DNA from: an uncultured Porphyromonadaceae bacterium
GTDB lineage: Bacteria; Bacteroidota; Bacteroidia; Bacteroidales; Muribaculaceae
Direction: 5' to 3'
Length of the DNA: 49,459 nt
NCBI GenBank assembly: GCA_946414395.1
Contig: CAMKOE010000016.1
Coordinates: forward strand, 1 to 49,459
Position numbers and translations under genes: made by a program. The notes beneath the pieces were generated by a model that was not told the DNA's origin, searched no databases, and was given only the letters and a program-made list of their open reading frames with translations. This document shows, piece after piece, positions 17,250 to 25,689 of the stretch (the stretch's first letter is position 1; each line of letters opens with the position of its first letter).

Positions 17250-17792
17250 TCATCGTATTTCCTCGAGGGCTCCGGTGGTGGAGTCGATGATGAAACCGCG
17301 CACGGTCACGTCGCGGGGTACCAGCGGGTGGGTCTGGATGGTGGCCACGGTGCGGCGCACCGACTCGGGTGTGTCCTTGAAGCCCTCCAGCCACTGGTCG
17401 AGGTCGATGCCGCAGTGGCGGATGGTGTCGAGCGTCTCGTCGGTAATGCCACGGGCAACCATCTCGTCGTGGAAGTGGTCATAACTCATGTGGCAAGCGC
17501 CGCAATTACTATGAGCCACCACCATGATTTCCTCCACGCCCAACTCATAGATGGCGACGATGAGGCTGCGCAATGCCGAGTCAAACGGCGAAATCACCAG
17601 TCCGCCGGCATTCTTGATGATTTTGGCATCGCCGTTTTTCAACCCCAGGGCTGCGGGAAGCAGTTCGGTCAAGCGGGTGTCCATGCACGACAGCACTGCC
17701 AACTTCTTGTCAGGGTACTTGTCGGTCACATACTGCTCATAGGCCTTGCTGGCCACAAAAGTCTTATTGAATTCAATGATCTGGTCTATCAT
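17250..17792 (-). CDS. Beta-class carbonic anhydrase
   Basis: 180 residues from ATG 17792; the in-frame upstream start at 17840 would read through a hairpin and is rejected. LAVLSCMDTRLTELLP supplies Cys36, Asp38 and Arg40, and VVAHSNCGACH supplies His94 and Cys97. Together these are the Cys-His-Cys zinc site and the Asp-Arg dyad of beta-carbonic anhydrases. The enzyme interconverts CO2 and bicarbonate in the cytoplasm, useful for carboxylation reactions in a CO2-requiring anaerobe. It lies between a YdcZ-type transporter and a YjbR protein on the same strand. Confidence 0.92.
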   Translation of the reverse strand: MIDQIIEFNKTFVASKAYEQYVTDKYPDKKLAVLSCMDTRLTELLPAALGLKNGDAKIIKNAGGLVISPFDSALRSLIVAIYELGVEEIMVVAHSNCGACHMSYDHFHDEMVARGITDETLDTIRHCGIDLDQWLEGFKDTPESVRRTVATIQTHPLVPRDVTVRGFIIDSTTGALEEIR

Positions 17793-17810
17793 ATTCACTC
17801 TCTCTAATTT

Positions 17811-17839
17811 TGGGACAAAAGAACCGTCCCTTTGTCCCA
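17811..17839 (-). repeat. REP-like GGGAC hairpin, copy 2
   Basis: Read on the minus strand just after the stop codon of the 17841 gene: GGGACAAAGGGACGG then TTCTTTTGTCCC. GGGACAAA and TTTGTCCC form the stem. Same motif family and same relation to a stop codon as 8196-8224. Confidence 0.6.
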
Positions 17840-17840
17840 T

Positions 17841-18770
17841 TTATAGTCTGATTAATGCCACGCCACCGAGCATCAGCAGGATGCCGATGACCTTGACCCA
17901 CGTGATGGCCTTGCGCGGGGCACCCAGCCAGCCGAAGTGCTCCATGAGCATGCTCAGGGCCAACTGACCCACCAGCAGCGCCATCGAGAAGACGCCCACG
18001 CCGACCTCGGGCACGAGCCATGCGTTGCCAAACACGATCAACGCCCCGCACAGGCCGCCCAGCCACATCCACCACGGGTGCTGGCGGCTGACCTTGATGG
18101 CCTTGCCAACCAGGAGGACGCTGCCGTTGCACACGCATCCCAGCAGCAGGACCACCGTGGCGACAAAGAATGCCAGCGTGGTCGCCTGGACGGGATTTCC
18201 CACTGCGGCTCCCAGCACCGGATAGGCTCCCGTGACACTTGCCGACAGACAGCCCGAGGCCACGGCCAGCAACTGCCACATCACCAGTCGGGAACCCTTG
18301 TTGGCCGACTCGTGACGGGCCCCCAACCGGGGCAGGATTACCACCATCACGATGCCGGCGACAAGCAGCAGCGCGCCGATGATGCGGTTGCCCGCCAGGG
18401 GAATCTCACGTGCCCCGAACCACCCGAAGTGGTCTATCAGCAGGCTGAAGATCAACTGGCTGAACATCGGGATGATGATGGCCTGCAACTGGCCGATTTC
18501 CTTAAACAGATGGATGGCGATGGTGATGGTCACCACGGCCGCGAGGCCCACAAACCAACTCCACCACGGAGCGGCTGCGAGTATCTCGCTGGTGGGCACG
18601 ATGGGGATGCCAGCCACGAGCGACACCAGCAGCAGGGCCAGCGTGGATACCGAGAAGGATACAAGCGTCGAGACGTAGGCGGGGCCCACGACGGTGCGAA
18701 GCCGCGAGTTGGCGGCGGTCTGGAAGGGCACCAGCAGGCCCATTGCCAGTGTAATCAACAGGAAGAACAT
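17841..18770 (-). CDS. DMT-superfamily transporter, YdcZ/DUF606 type (two-repeat)
   Basis: 309 residues, about 10 membrane segments, built from two similar halves. The first has PFQTAANSRLRTVVGPAYVSTLVSFSVSTLALLLVSL and IPMFSQLIFSLLIDHFGWFGAREIPL. The second has AYPVLGAAVGNPVQATTLAFFVATVVLLL and LLVGQLALSMLMEHFGWLGAPRKAI. This internal duplication with paired DHFGW/EHFGW motifs is typical of DUF606 (YdcZ). Substrate unknown. A minus-strand -7 box (TAACTTTG, 18812-18805) lies upstream. Transcription may continue past the REP-like hairpin into the carbonic anhydrase and YjbR genes. Confidence 0.85.
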   Translation of the reverse strand: MFFLLITLAMGLLVPFQTAANSRLRTVVGPAYVSTLVSFSVSTLALLLVSLVAGIPIVPTSEILAAAPWWSWFVGLAAVVTITIAIHLFKEIGQLQAIIIPMFSQLIFSLLIDHFGWFGAREIPLAGNRIIGALLLVAGIVMVVILPRLGARHESANKGSRLVMWQLLAVASGCLSASVTGAYPVLGAAVGNPVQATTLAFFVATVVLLLGCVCNGSVLLVGKAIKVSRQHPWWMWLGGLCGALIVFGNAWLVPEVGVGVFSMALLVGQLALSMLMEHFGWLGAPRKAITWVKVIGILLMLGGVALIRL

Positions 18771-18944
18771 TGTATTATTGTCTATTTTTATTTCAAACGG
18801 GTGGCAAAGTTATAGAAAAAACATGCAAGTCGTGCCCGGAAGCCGAATATTTTTTTGCACATCTACTGCCCCATCATCCATGTCACCAGAGCGCAGGCCT
18901 GCACGCTCCCCAGCAAGGGCCATAGCGCGTGTCGCTGCGGGCCT

Positions 18945-19511
18945 TTACTCGATGGCCTTGATGAACTTGGCGGGGACGCCGCCCACGATGGTGCGCGGGG
19001 CCACATCACGGGTCACCACGGCACCGGCCGCCACGATGGCGCCGTCGCCGATGGTCACGCCGGCCAGCACGGTCGCGTTGGCACCGATCCACACGTTCTT
19101 GCCGATGTGGATGGGCGCGTGGGTCATGCCCGCACGTTGCTCGGGGTCCATCAGGTGGTTGAGCGTGGCCAGCACCACGTTGTGACCGATCAGGGCGCCC
19201 TCGTCGATGGTGATGCCGCCCTGATCCTGGAACTTGCACCCCATGTTGATAAACACGCGCTCACCCACGACGGTGTTCTTGCCGCAGTCGGTGTGGAACG
19301 GCGGGAACATGCCCACCGACCGTGGCACCTCACGCCCCCACAACTGCTCCAGCAGGTCGTGCAACTGCTCGGGCGTGTGGTAACTGCCGTTGATCTCGGC
19401 GGTGATGCGCAGGGCCTCCTGCGACAGTTGGTGGAACATCATGTGAACGGGCGATCCGCCACCGATCGGCTGCCCCGATGCCATGTAGTCTCTAAATTCC
19501 TGGATTGTCAT
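18945..19511 (-). CDS. Sugar O-acetyltransferase (left-handed beta-helix, Maa/LacA/NodL type)
   Basis: 188 residues. The N-terminal helical part ([37 protein letters not shown]) matches the maltose/galactoside acetyltransferase cap. The rest is hexapeptide repeats ([83 protein letters not shown]). The His of the LATLNH segment is the expected catalytic base. It uses acetyl-CoA to acetylate a sugar or related acceptor. It is divergent from the flavin reductase gene; a minus-strand -7 box (TAACTTTG) is at 19550-19543. Confidence 0.88.
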   Translation of the reverse strand: MTIQEFRDYMASGQPIGGGSPVHMMFHQLSQEALRITAEINGSYHTPEQLHDLLEQLWGREVPRSVGMFPPFHTDCGKNTVVGERVFINMGCKFQDQGGITIDEGALIGHNVVLATLNHLMDPEQRAGMTHAPIHIGKNVWIGANATVLAGVTIGDGAIVAAGAVVTRDVAPRTIVGGVPAKFIKAIE

Positions 19512-19571
19512 CTTGATTGTCTTTTTCGTTTCATTTTTTCTGCAAAGTTAGTGATTTTGGGGAATTATGAC

Positions 19572-19579
19572 TACCTTTG
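19572..19579 (+). promoter_or_regulatory. -7 box of the flavin reductase gene, beside a divergent promoter
   Basis: TACCTTTG matches TAnnTTTG, 36 bases before ATG 19616. The divergent acetyltransferase -7 box is only 22 bases away, so the two promoters share the interval 19543-19579. Confidence 0.5.
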
Positions 19580-19615
19580 TAGGGACAATTAACCGTTTTA
19601 ACCGCAATCATTACA

Positions 19616-20182
19616 ATGAAAAGTTTTGGATCAAAACCGTGGATGCTTCCACAACCGGTGCTCATCATCGGCACCTATGACAGTGAAGGACGCCCCAACG
19701 CGATGAATGCCGCGTGGGGTGGCACCTGGGACATGAAGGAAATCATCATCTCGCTCTCATCCCATGCCACGACCGACAACCTGGCCGTCAACGACTCGTT
19801 CACCGTGGCCTTTGCCACCGTCGAGACCATGGTGGCCTCCGACTTTGTGGGCATCGTCAGCGCCAAGAAGGACCCCGACAAGATGGCCAAGACCGGCTGG
19901 AACATCGAGAAGGCCCCCAATGTCAACGCCCCCTTGTTCACCGACTTCCCCATGACCATGGAGTGCCGCGTGAAGCAGAAGATCGACGAGGACCGCAACA
20001 CGGGCTACTATCTCGTGGCCGAGGTCGTTAACGTGCTCTGTGACGAGAAGTGCCTCGATGACGATGGCAACCCCGACATTGAGAAGATGCACATCATCAC
20101 CTACGATCCCACCCGTTACAAGTATGTGCAACTCGGTTCCACCGTCGGCACCGCCTTCCACGACGGCGCACAACTCAAGTAA
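19616..20182 (+). CDS. Flavin reductase family protein (FMN-binding split barrel)
   Basis: 188 residues: MKSFGSKPWMLPQPVLIIGTYDSEGRPNAMNAAWGG is the classic entry of the flavin reductase-like FMN-binding split barrel. It is followed by SSHATTDNLAVNDSFTVAFA, ADSDFVGIVSAKKDPDKMAKTGW-like segments, and GYYLVAEVVNVLCDEKCL. The protein binds FMN as a dimer and probably reduces flavin or another acceptor with NAD(P)H in the cytoplasm. It is common in anaerobes as a stand-alone gene. No partner monooxygenase lies nearby, so the physiological role stays open. Confidence 0.88.
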   Translation: MKSFGSKPWMLPQPVLIIGTYDSEGRPNAMNAAWGGTWDMKEIIISLSSHATTDNLAVNDSFTVAFATVETMVASDFVGIVSAKKDPDKMAKTGWNIEKAPNVNAPLFTDFPMTMECRVKQKIDEDRNTGYYLVAEVVNVLCDEKCLDDDGNPDIEKMHIITYDPTRYKYVQLGSTVGTAFHDGAQLK

Positions 20183-20264
20183 CTACCCTCCCTAAACTTC
20201 ACGCCTGGCCGACTCCCAACCTCACGCCAAGCCGCGAAGCCGCGAAGTTTTTAAAAAATGGGAT

Positions 20265-20394
20265 TGATATAGCAGTTGGCCCTAGAAGTTTTTATGCTAA
20301 TTTCGCTAAGAAAACCGTATTACACGAAAAATATTTAATACTAATTCGCGTAATTCGCATTAGCCCCGCAGGGTTCGGGCCAACATCTATATCA
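20265..20394 (-). repeat. MITE-like repeat, copy 2 (inverted relative to copy 1)
   Basis: Ends are imperfect 18-bp inverted repeats: TGATATAGCAGTTGGCCC at 20265-20282 and the complement of TGATATAGATGTTGGCCC at 20377-20394 (16 of 18 match). The interior is the reverse complement of 6366-6479 with scattered changes. No ORF. Confidence 0.8.
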
Positions 20395-20596
20395 TTGCCA
20401 AAACAATTGTATTTCTTGTCTTTCTTGTCTTCCAACCCGAAAAAAAGGAAAACAATAAGGACAAGAAATACTATGGTATCAGCGCCCGTCGTACACCAAC
20501 CTCGCGTCAAGCCGCCAAGCCGTTTTTAAATGTTCGCGGCTCGGCGGCTTGGCATGAGATGATGGAACATGCGGGGCATGAATTGAGGTTAAAAAG

Positions 20597-20627
20597 TTGC
20601 AAAATGCAAATCATTGTGGTAATTTTG
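20597..20627 (+). promoter_or_regulatory. Bacteroidetes promoter for the S24 regulator
   Basis: TTG at 20597-20599, 20 bases, then TAATTTTG at 20620-20627. Spacing and boxes fit the primary-sigma consensus; the ATG is at 20660. Confidence 0.75.
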
Positions 20628-20659
20628 CCGCGGTAAAAACACATTTATTCTTTAACTCA

Positions 20660-21343
20660 ATGGATACACAGAAGAATGCCGAGATCATCGCGCGCATCAA
20701 GTACCTCATGAAGGAGATGGGCGTGCGCCAAGTCCAGTTTGCCGAGCGTATCGGGGTGGATACCTCCAACCTGTCGAAGTACCTCAATGCTCACATGCCG
20801 TTGAGCGAGTCGTTCCTGAACCGCCTGGTGGTCAACCTGGGCGTGTCCAAGGAGTGGCTCATGGAAGGCACCGATTTGCCCTTTGGCAAGGCTCCGGTGG
20901 TCGTCGATGCAGCCGCCGCGGCACCTGGTGGCGCGGGCGTCGGCACGCCGGTCTATGACGTGGACGCGACAGCCGGTGTGGCCTCGGGCCGCAACGAGTT
21001 GTTTGCCAGCGAGAACATTGTCGGGTGGGTCAACCTGCCCAACATGAGCCCCAACTGCCGCATCGTGCGCGTGAGCGGCGACTCGATGGCCCCCGTCATC
21101 ATGGATGGCGACTTTGTAGCGGTGCGCGAGGTGAGCAACCCGCTCCAGATTTACTGGGGACAGATCTATGTCGTGCAACTGGATGACTTCAGGTTGGTAA
21201 AATACCTTCGCCGCCACACCGACCCCAACATGGTCGTGCTGCGCAGCGAGAACCCTAACTATGACGACATGGACGTGCGCCGCAGCGACATCCACGAGAT
21301 GCTCCTCGTCCAGCACGTTCTCCACATCAACACCCGCCTGTGA
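20660..21343 (+). CDS. XRE-HTH plus S24 (LexA/CI-like) peptidase transcriptional regulator
   Basis: 227 residues from ATG 20660, chosen because the promoter at 20597-20627 excludes the upstream in-frame start. Residues 8-70 are an XRE-type HTH (IARIKYLMKEMGVRQVQFAERIGVDTSNLSKYLN). An Ala/Gly-rich linker (about 82-98) follows. Residues of about 100-220 are an S24 domain with Ser142 in SGDSMAPVIMDGD and Lys181 in RLVKYL as the dyad; Ala105-Gly106 is a possible self-cleavage site. Such proteins repress stress or prophage genes. No phage genes surround it, so it is probably a resident regulator. The M16 protease gene starts 33 bases downstream. Confidence 0.88.
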   Translation: MDTQKNAEIIARIKYLMKEMGVRQVQFAERIGVDTSNLSKYLNAHMPLSESFLNRLVVNLGVSKEWLMEGTDLPFGKAPVVVDAAAAAPGGAGVGTPVYDVDATAGVASGRNELFASENIVGWVNLPNMSPNCRIVRVSGDSMAPVIMDGDFVAVREVSNPLQIYWGQIYVVQLDDFRLVKYLRRHTDPNMVVLRSENPNYDDMDVRRSDIHEMLLVQHVLHINTRL

Positions 21344-21376
21344 GAATCAATTAAACACTACCCATGCCCGAAGAAA

Positions 21377-22594
21377 ATGAACATCTACTATCATACACTC
21401 CCCAACGGCCTGCGCCTGGTGCACGTGATGACCGCCACCCAGGTGGCCTGGTGCGGCCTGGCCATCAATGCCGGCAGCCGCGACGAGGTTGACGGCCACT
21501 ACGGGCTGGCCCACTTTGTGGAGCACACCATCTTCAAGGGAACCAGCCACCGCCGCGCCTGGCACATCCTCAACCGCATGGAGCGCGTGGGCGGCGAGTT
21601 GAACGCCTACACCACCAAGGAGGGCACCATGCTCTACTCGGTCTTCCCCCGGCAGCACCTGCCGCGTGCCGTCGATCTGCTGGGCGACCTGGTGCAGTGG
21701 TCGGTCTTCCCCCAGGACGAACTCGACCGCGAGCGCGACGTGGTGCTCGAGGAGGCTGCCAGTTACCGCGACACGCCCAGCGATGCCGTCTATGACGACT
21801 TCGAGGACCTGCTGTTTGCCGGCAGCGAACTGGGCCACAACATCTTGGGGCGCAAGCAGGACCTTGAGCGGCTCACCCGCGAGGATTGCATGCGTTACCT
21901 CAAGAACCTCTATGTGCCCGTCAACATGGCATTCTTCTCGGTGGGGCCTGAGCGGCCCGAGCGTGTCTTCCGTCTAGCCGAGAAGAGCCTGGGCGGCATG
22001 AACCACAGCGTGGCCCCTCACCATCGCCAAGTGCCGCCCGAGGTGCCCGCCTTCAAGCGGGTGATCAACATCGGCACCCATCAGGCCCACACCATCGTCG
22101 GAGCCCGTGTCCCCGACATGTCACACCCGTTGCGCCATGCCCTGATGCTGCTCAACAACATCCTGGGCGGCCCCGGCATGAATTCCTTGCTGAATGTGGA
22201 ACTGCGGGAACGCCGCGGCTATGTCTATACCGTGGAATCGACGTTGACCCTCCTGAGCGACTGCGGCTGGATGGAAATCTACCTGGGGTGCGACCCCGCC
22301 GACGTGAAGTCCAGCCTGCGCGTCATCGAGCGCATCACCGCCCGCCTGGGGCAGGAACGGATGACCGAGCGGCGCCTGGACGCCTACAAGAAGCAATACT
22401 GCGGACAACTGGTCGTGGCCGCCGACAGCACCGAGTTCCTGGCCATGAACGCCGGCCGGGGCCTGCTCTACCGCGGCCAGGTGGCGACCGTCGATGACAC
22501 CATCGCCCGTATCCAGGCCATCACGCCCGACCAACTGGCGCAGGCCGCATCCTACCTCTCGGCCACCCGCCTGTCCAGCCTCACCTTCCAGTAA
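21377..22594 (+). CDS. M16 family (pitrilysin-like) zinc metalloprotease
   Basis: 405 residues. The inverted zinc motif H46-F-V-E49-H50 in HYGLAHFVEHTIFKGT, with Glu126 (76 residues later, in ERDVVLEEAASYRD), makes the M16 catalytic site. The second half holds the inactive-homology M16_C domain, including RRGYVYTVESTLTLLSDCGWMEIYLG with the R/Y substrate-binding pair. No signal peptide is evident, as for cytoplasmic YmxG/PqqL-like processing peptidases. It probably degrades peptides or trims presequences in the cytoplasm. It lies close behind the S24 regulator and may be co-transcribed with it. Confidence 0.92.
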   Translation: MNIYYHTLPNGLRLVHVMTATQVAWCGLAINAGSRDEVDGHYGLAHFVEHTIFKGTSHRRAWHILNRMERVGGELNAYTTKEGTMLYSVFPRQHLPRAVDLLGDLVQWSVFPQDELDRERDVVLEEAASYRDTPSDAVYDDFEDLLFAGSELGHNILGRKQDLERLTREDCMRYLKNLYVPVNMAFFSVGPERPERVFRLAEKSLGGMNHSVAPHHRQVPPEVPAFKRVINIGTHQAHTIVGARVPDMSHPLRHALMLLNNILGGPGMNSLLNVELRERRGYVYTVESTLTLLSDCGWMEIYLGCDPADVKSSLRVIERITARLGQERMTERRLDAYKKQYCGQLVVAADSTEFLAMNAGRGLLYRGQVATVDDTIARIQAITPDQLAQAASYLSATRLSSLTFQ

Positions 22595-22609
22595 TTTTGC
22601 CCAGGACGC

Positions 22610-22640
22610 TTGTGGATTATGACAAGAATCATTACTTTTG
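22610..22640 (+). promoter_or_regulatory. Bacteroidetes promoter for the GT2 gene
   Basis: TTG at 22610-22612, 20 bases, TACTTTTG at 22633-22640; the GT2 ATG is at 22666. It starts a new transcript after the M16 gene. Confidence 0.7.
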
Positions 22641-22665
22641 TGGTCTGATAAAATAGTCAACCAAG

Positions 22666-23604
22666 ATGAAAAAGATATCCATTCTCATCCCTTGTTACAA
22701 CGAGGAGAAATCGTTGCCGTTGCTCTATCCCGAGTTGGTCAAACTCATGGATGGTAATCCGGCCTACGAGTGGGAACTGATGTTTGTCAACGATGGCAGC
22801 CGTGACGGCACGATAGAAGTGCTGCACCGCCTGCGCGAGGGTGACAAGCGAGTCAACTATGTGGACCTGTCGCGCAACTTCGGCAAGGAGAATGCCATGC
22901 TGGCAGGGTTTGACTACGTCACGGGTGACTGCATGGTCATCATCGACGCCGACCTGCAGCATCCGCCCACGCTCATCCCCGAAATGATACGCTGGTGGGA
23001 ACAGGGCTATGACGACGTGTATGCCAAGCGCAAGTCCAGAGGCAAGGAGAGTTGGCTGCGCAAGCGTCTCTCGCTGCAGTTCTACAAGATACTGCAGAGT
23101 TCTTCCCGCTTTGACGTGCTGCAGAACGTCGGCGACTTCCGCCTGCTGGACCGCAGTTGCATCAACGCCCTGAGGCGGTTGCGCGAGAGCGAGCGTTACA
23201 CCAAGGGGATGTACAGTTGGATCGGATTCAAGAAGAAGGACGTCGAGTTTGAGCAGGGCGACCGCGTCGCTGGCGAGTCGTCGTGGAACTACAGGCAGTT
23301 GTTCTCATTTGCCATCGACGGCATCACTTCGTTTACCAGCGCCCCGCTGCGCATCTCCACCATTGTGGGTTTCATCGTCTCGCTGTTCGCGTTTTTCTAT
23401 ATGATCTATGTCTTGATCAAGGCGCTCATCTGGGGCGATCCCGTCCAGGGCTATCCCACGCTGGTGATCCTCATCCTGTTCCTGGGAGGCATCCAGTTGC
23501 TCTCGCTCGGCGTCATCGGCGAATACATCGGCCGCATCTACAATGAGACCAAGAACCGCCCCGACTACATCGTGCGCGAGTTCAACGACGAGAAAGTCCT
23601 GTGA
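22666..23604 (+). CDS. Polyprenol-phosphate glycosyltransferase (GT2, GtrB/DPM-like)
   Basis: 312 residues. The GT2 domain opens ISILIPCYNEEKSLPLLYPEL and has FVNDGSRDGTIEVL, the metal-binding DADLQHPP (about 94-101), DFRLLDR and the late AGESSWNYRQLFSFAIDG. Two C-terminal membrane helices follow (about 232-255 and 265-288). This layout is that of GtrB/DPM/YfdH-type enzymes, which attach glucose, mannose or a modified sugar to undecaprenyl phosphate on the cytoplasmic face. The lipid-linked sugar is then used by a GT-C enzyme; three DUF6056/GT-C-like genes follow within 6 kb, which makes that pairing plausible here. Confidence 0.88.
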   Translation: MKKISILIPCYNEEKSLPLLYPELVKLMDGNPAYEWELMFVNDGSRDGTIEVLHRLREGDKRVNYVDLSRNFGKENAMLAGFDYVTGDCMVIIDADLQHPPTLIPEMIRWWEQGYDDVYAKRKSRGKESWLRKRLSLQFYKILQSSSRFDVLQNVGDFRLLDRSCINALRRLRESERYTKGMYSWIGFKKKDVEFEQGDRVAGESSWNYRQLFSFAIDGITSFTSAPLRISTIVGFIVSLFAFFYMIYVLIKALIWGDPVQGYPTLVILILFLGGIQLLSLGVIGEYIGRIYNETKNRPDYIVREFNDEKVL

Positions 23605-23652
23605 CACGACGTGTCGCAGCACAGTCCATCCCCATTTTTATCGTGACCCAAG

Positions 23653-24685
23653 ATGCCTCGACGCCGCCCATCCGCTATCATTTCATGCCTGATCCTCGCC
23701 GGTCTGGCCGTGTTGGTCTGTGTGATCAGCGCCCCGGGTGGTGTGGCTGGGTGATGATATCTTCTTTGCGTTCAATCTGGCCGTTAGCGACTGGCTGGAT
23801 AAAGTCGATACCTTCGGCGAAATCATTGAGTCGCAGGCCTATTACTACATGAACCGCAATGGGCGGTTTGTCACCCATTGTGTGGCGCAGTTCTTCAGTG
23901 GCTTTGCCGGGCAGATGCCGTTCGCCCTGCTCAATGCGGCCATGTGGGTGGCCTTTGTCCTCGTGCTTGCCCGCTTGTCGGGCGTGAATTGGCGCCAATC
24001 GCCGCGCGGCGTGCTTGTGCTGGCGATTCTGCCCTTCGTGTGCTTGAGGACTCAGTTCACACCGCCCACCCAGGTCAATTACATCTGGGCGATGACGGCT
24101 GCCTTGCTGATTGTCGAGCAGTTCTTCTCGACTGCTGCGCGGCCGCGGTGGTATGCCGTGCCGGCATTGGCCGTCTGCAGTTTCCTTGCTGGCTGGGGGC
24201 AGGAATCCTTCAGCAGCGGCCTGGCTGCCGCGATGTGGATTTATGCGGTGTTCCACCTCAGGACCATGACATGGCGGCAGTGTTCGATAGTCGTGCCGTT
24301 TACCGCCGGCATGCTGTGCCTGTGCCTGGCGCCAGGCAATTTTGCCAAGTTGGGAACCTTGTCATCGTTGCACATCACCCCCGTGGCAACGGCCTATTTC
24401 CTGCGTGCCACCTATCTACTCATGGCCCTGGTGCTGGTGCTGCTGGTCACGCGCCGCGTGTCGCTGTCGCGGCTCTATCGGCAAGAGGCCTTCTGGTTCA
24501 ATGCCATGTTCTTCATGATGGTGTTCAACATGATCGTGAGGGTGTATTGCAATCGGCAACTGTTTGGCATCGAGGTCGTCTCCATAATCCTTCTCGTGAA
24601 ATTGCTGAGGCGTTATCCGTTGACCGATGCTGCATGGGTCAAGAAAGCGGGTGTGGCCCTGCTGGCGCCACCCGCTATGATTTGA
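23653..24685 (+). pseudogene. DUF6056/GT-C-like membrane protein, frameshifted and short
   Basis: From ATG 23653 the frame reads MPRRRPSAIISCLILAGLAVLVCVISAPG, a first membrane helix, then hits a stop. One extra G in the CCGGG run near 23735 shifts the frame; removing it joins to VVWLGDDIFFAFNLAVSDWLDKVDTFGEI and runs to 24685. The DD after the first helix matches the FKEDD of the two downstream paralogues and the acidic loop typical of GT-C transferases. PTQVNYIWAMTAAL aligns with their CNYMWAIT motif. The restored protein is about 343 residues, clearly shorter than the 565 of its relatives; it lacks their C-terminal soluble part. Confidence 0.65.
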
Positions 24686-25020
24686 GATACCCTGTCCGGG
24701 AAATTGAGGGCAGCCGGGTGGATATCAACATCATCAGGGACACCCATTACAATGCCGTCGTGTGGAGGCAGGATGGCGTGTTCACCAACTGCATTGACGC
24801 AACTATTCAAAACCCCTTGACTCAAAATCACGCTAAGCCGCAATGACCACGGCGTGTCCCCAATGCGCAAAACAGGAATTGTATTTGTTGTGTTTATTGT
24901 TTTCCTTTTCTGGTCATTGTAGAAGTTTTTTGCAAAAAATTTGCAGGTTTTGGCCAAATGGTGTAATTTCGTGACCAGTAAAATAACAATTCAACAACCA
25001 AACAATAAAAAACGCTACAA
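24686..25020. other. Intergenic region before frr
   Basis: 24686-24840 has coding-like base use and, on the plus strand, an open stretch reading RYPVREIEGSRVDINIIRDT without a start or recognised family, perhaps a decayed gene end. 24822-24845 holds a fragment of the GCTAAGCCGC repeat type. The frr promoter lies at 24940-24971. Confidence 0.4.
24940..24971 (+). promoter_or_regulatory. Bacteroidetes promoter for frr
   Basis: TTTG at 24940-24943, 20 bases, then TAATTTCG at 24964-24971 (one mismatch to TAnnTTTG); ATG at 25021. Confidence 0.65.
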
Positions 25021-25581
25021 ATGAACGACGTGAAATTCTATCTCGACGCAGCCGAGAAAAAGATGCAGGAAGCCGTGGATTTCCTCGATGACACCTTGGC
25101 ACACATCCGTGCCGGCAAGGCCAACGTGAAGATTCTCGACGGCATCCGTGTGAACTACTATGGCAGCCCCGTGCCCATCGACAACGTGGCCAACGTGAGC
25201 ACCCCCGACCAGCGCACCATCGCCATCATGCCCTGGGAACGTAACATGATCGGTGCCATTGAGAAGGCTATCATCGACAGCAACGTGGGCATCATGCCGA
25301 TCAACAACGGTGAGGTGATTCGCCTGAACATCCCGCCCCTGACCGAGGAACGCCGCAAACTCCTCGTCAAGGACTCCAAGGCCGAGAGCGAGAAGGCACG
25401 CGTGAGCATCCGCAACGCCCGCCGCGAGGCCATCGAGGGCTTGAAGAAGGCCGTCAAGGAAGGCATGAGCGAGGACGTCAGCAAGGATGGCGAGGAGAAG
25501 GTCCAGAAGATCCATGACAAGTTCATGAAGAAGATTGACGAGATCTTTGCCGCCAAGGAGAAAGAAATCCTCACGGTATAG
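25021..25581 (+). CDS. frr: Ribosome recycling factor
   Basis: 186 residues of full length for RRF. Conserved features include MQEAVDFLDDTLAHIRAGKANVKILDGIRVNYYGSPVPIDNVANVSTPDQRTIAIMPWERNMIGAIEKAI, NVGIMPINNGEVIRLNIPPLTEERRKLLVK and the C-terminal helix VQKIHDKFMKKIDEIFAAKEKEI. The protein splits post-termination ribosomes together with EF-G. It has its own promoter and terminator here, without the pyrH or tsf neighbours seen in many other bacteria, and sits between GT-C-like genes. Confidence 0.98.
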   Translation: MNDVKFYLDAAEKKMQEAVDFLDDTLAHIRAGKANVKILDGIRVNYYGSPVPIDNVANVSTPDQRTIAIMPWERNMIGAIEKAIIDSNVGIMPINNGEVIRLNIPPLTEERRKLLVKDSKAESEKARVSIRNARREAIEGLKKAVKEGMSEDVSKDGEEKVQKIHDKFMKKIDEIFAAKEKEILTV

Positions 25582-25632
25582 TCCCGTTATCCCATTACGA
25601 CAAGACCACGGCAAGTGCCGTTTCTATCCAAC

Positions 25633-25668
25633 GTTGCGGCGGTGTACACTGGCCGCAACATTTTGTTT
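25633..25668 (+). terminator. Rho-independent terminator of frr
   Basis: GTTGCGGC (25633-25640) pairs with GCCGCAAC (25652-25659), followed by ATTTTGTTT, 52 bases after the frr stop. Confidence 0.75.
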
Positions 25669-25689
25669 ATCTCAGTAACATGACATCCC

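Larger units (their letters stand above)
20183..20659. other. Intergenic region with repeats and the S24-regulator promoter
   Basis: No gene seen. It holds a MITE-like repeat (20265-20394), CAAGCCGCnAAGCCG-type repeat fragments near 20206-20250 and 20507-20553, the latter able to form a hairpin, and a canonical promoter (20597-20627). Confidence 0.6.

Noticed and set aside
20660-21343. The S24 regulator as sign of a prophage
   Set aside because: No integrase, structural or lysis genes are adjacent and base composition matches the chromosome.
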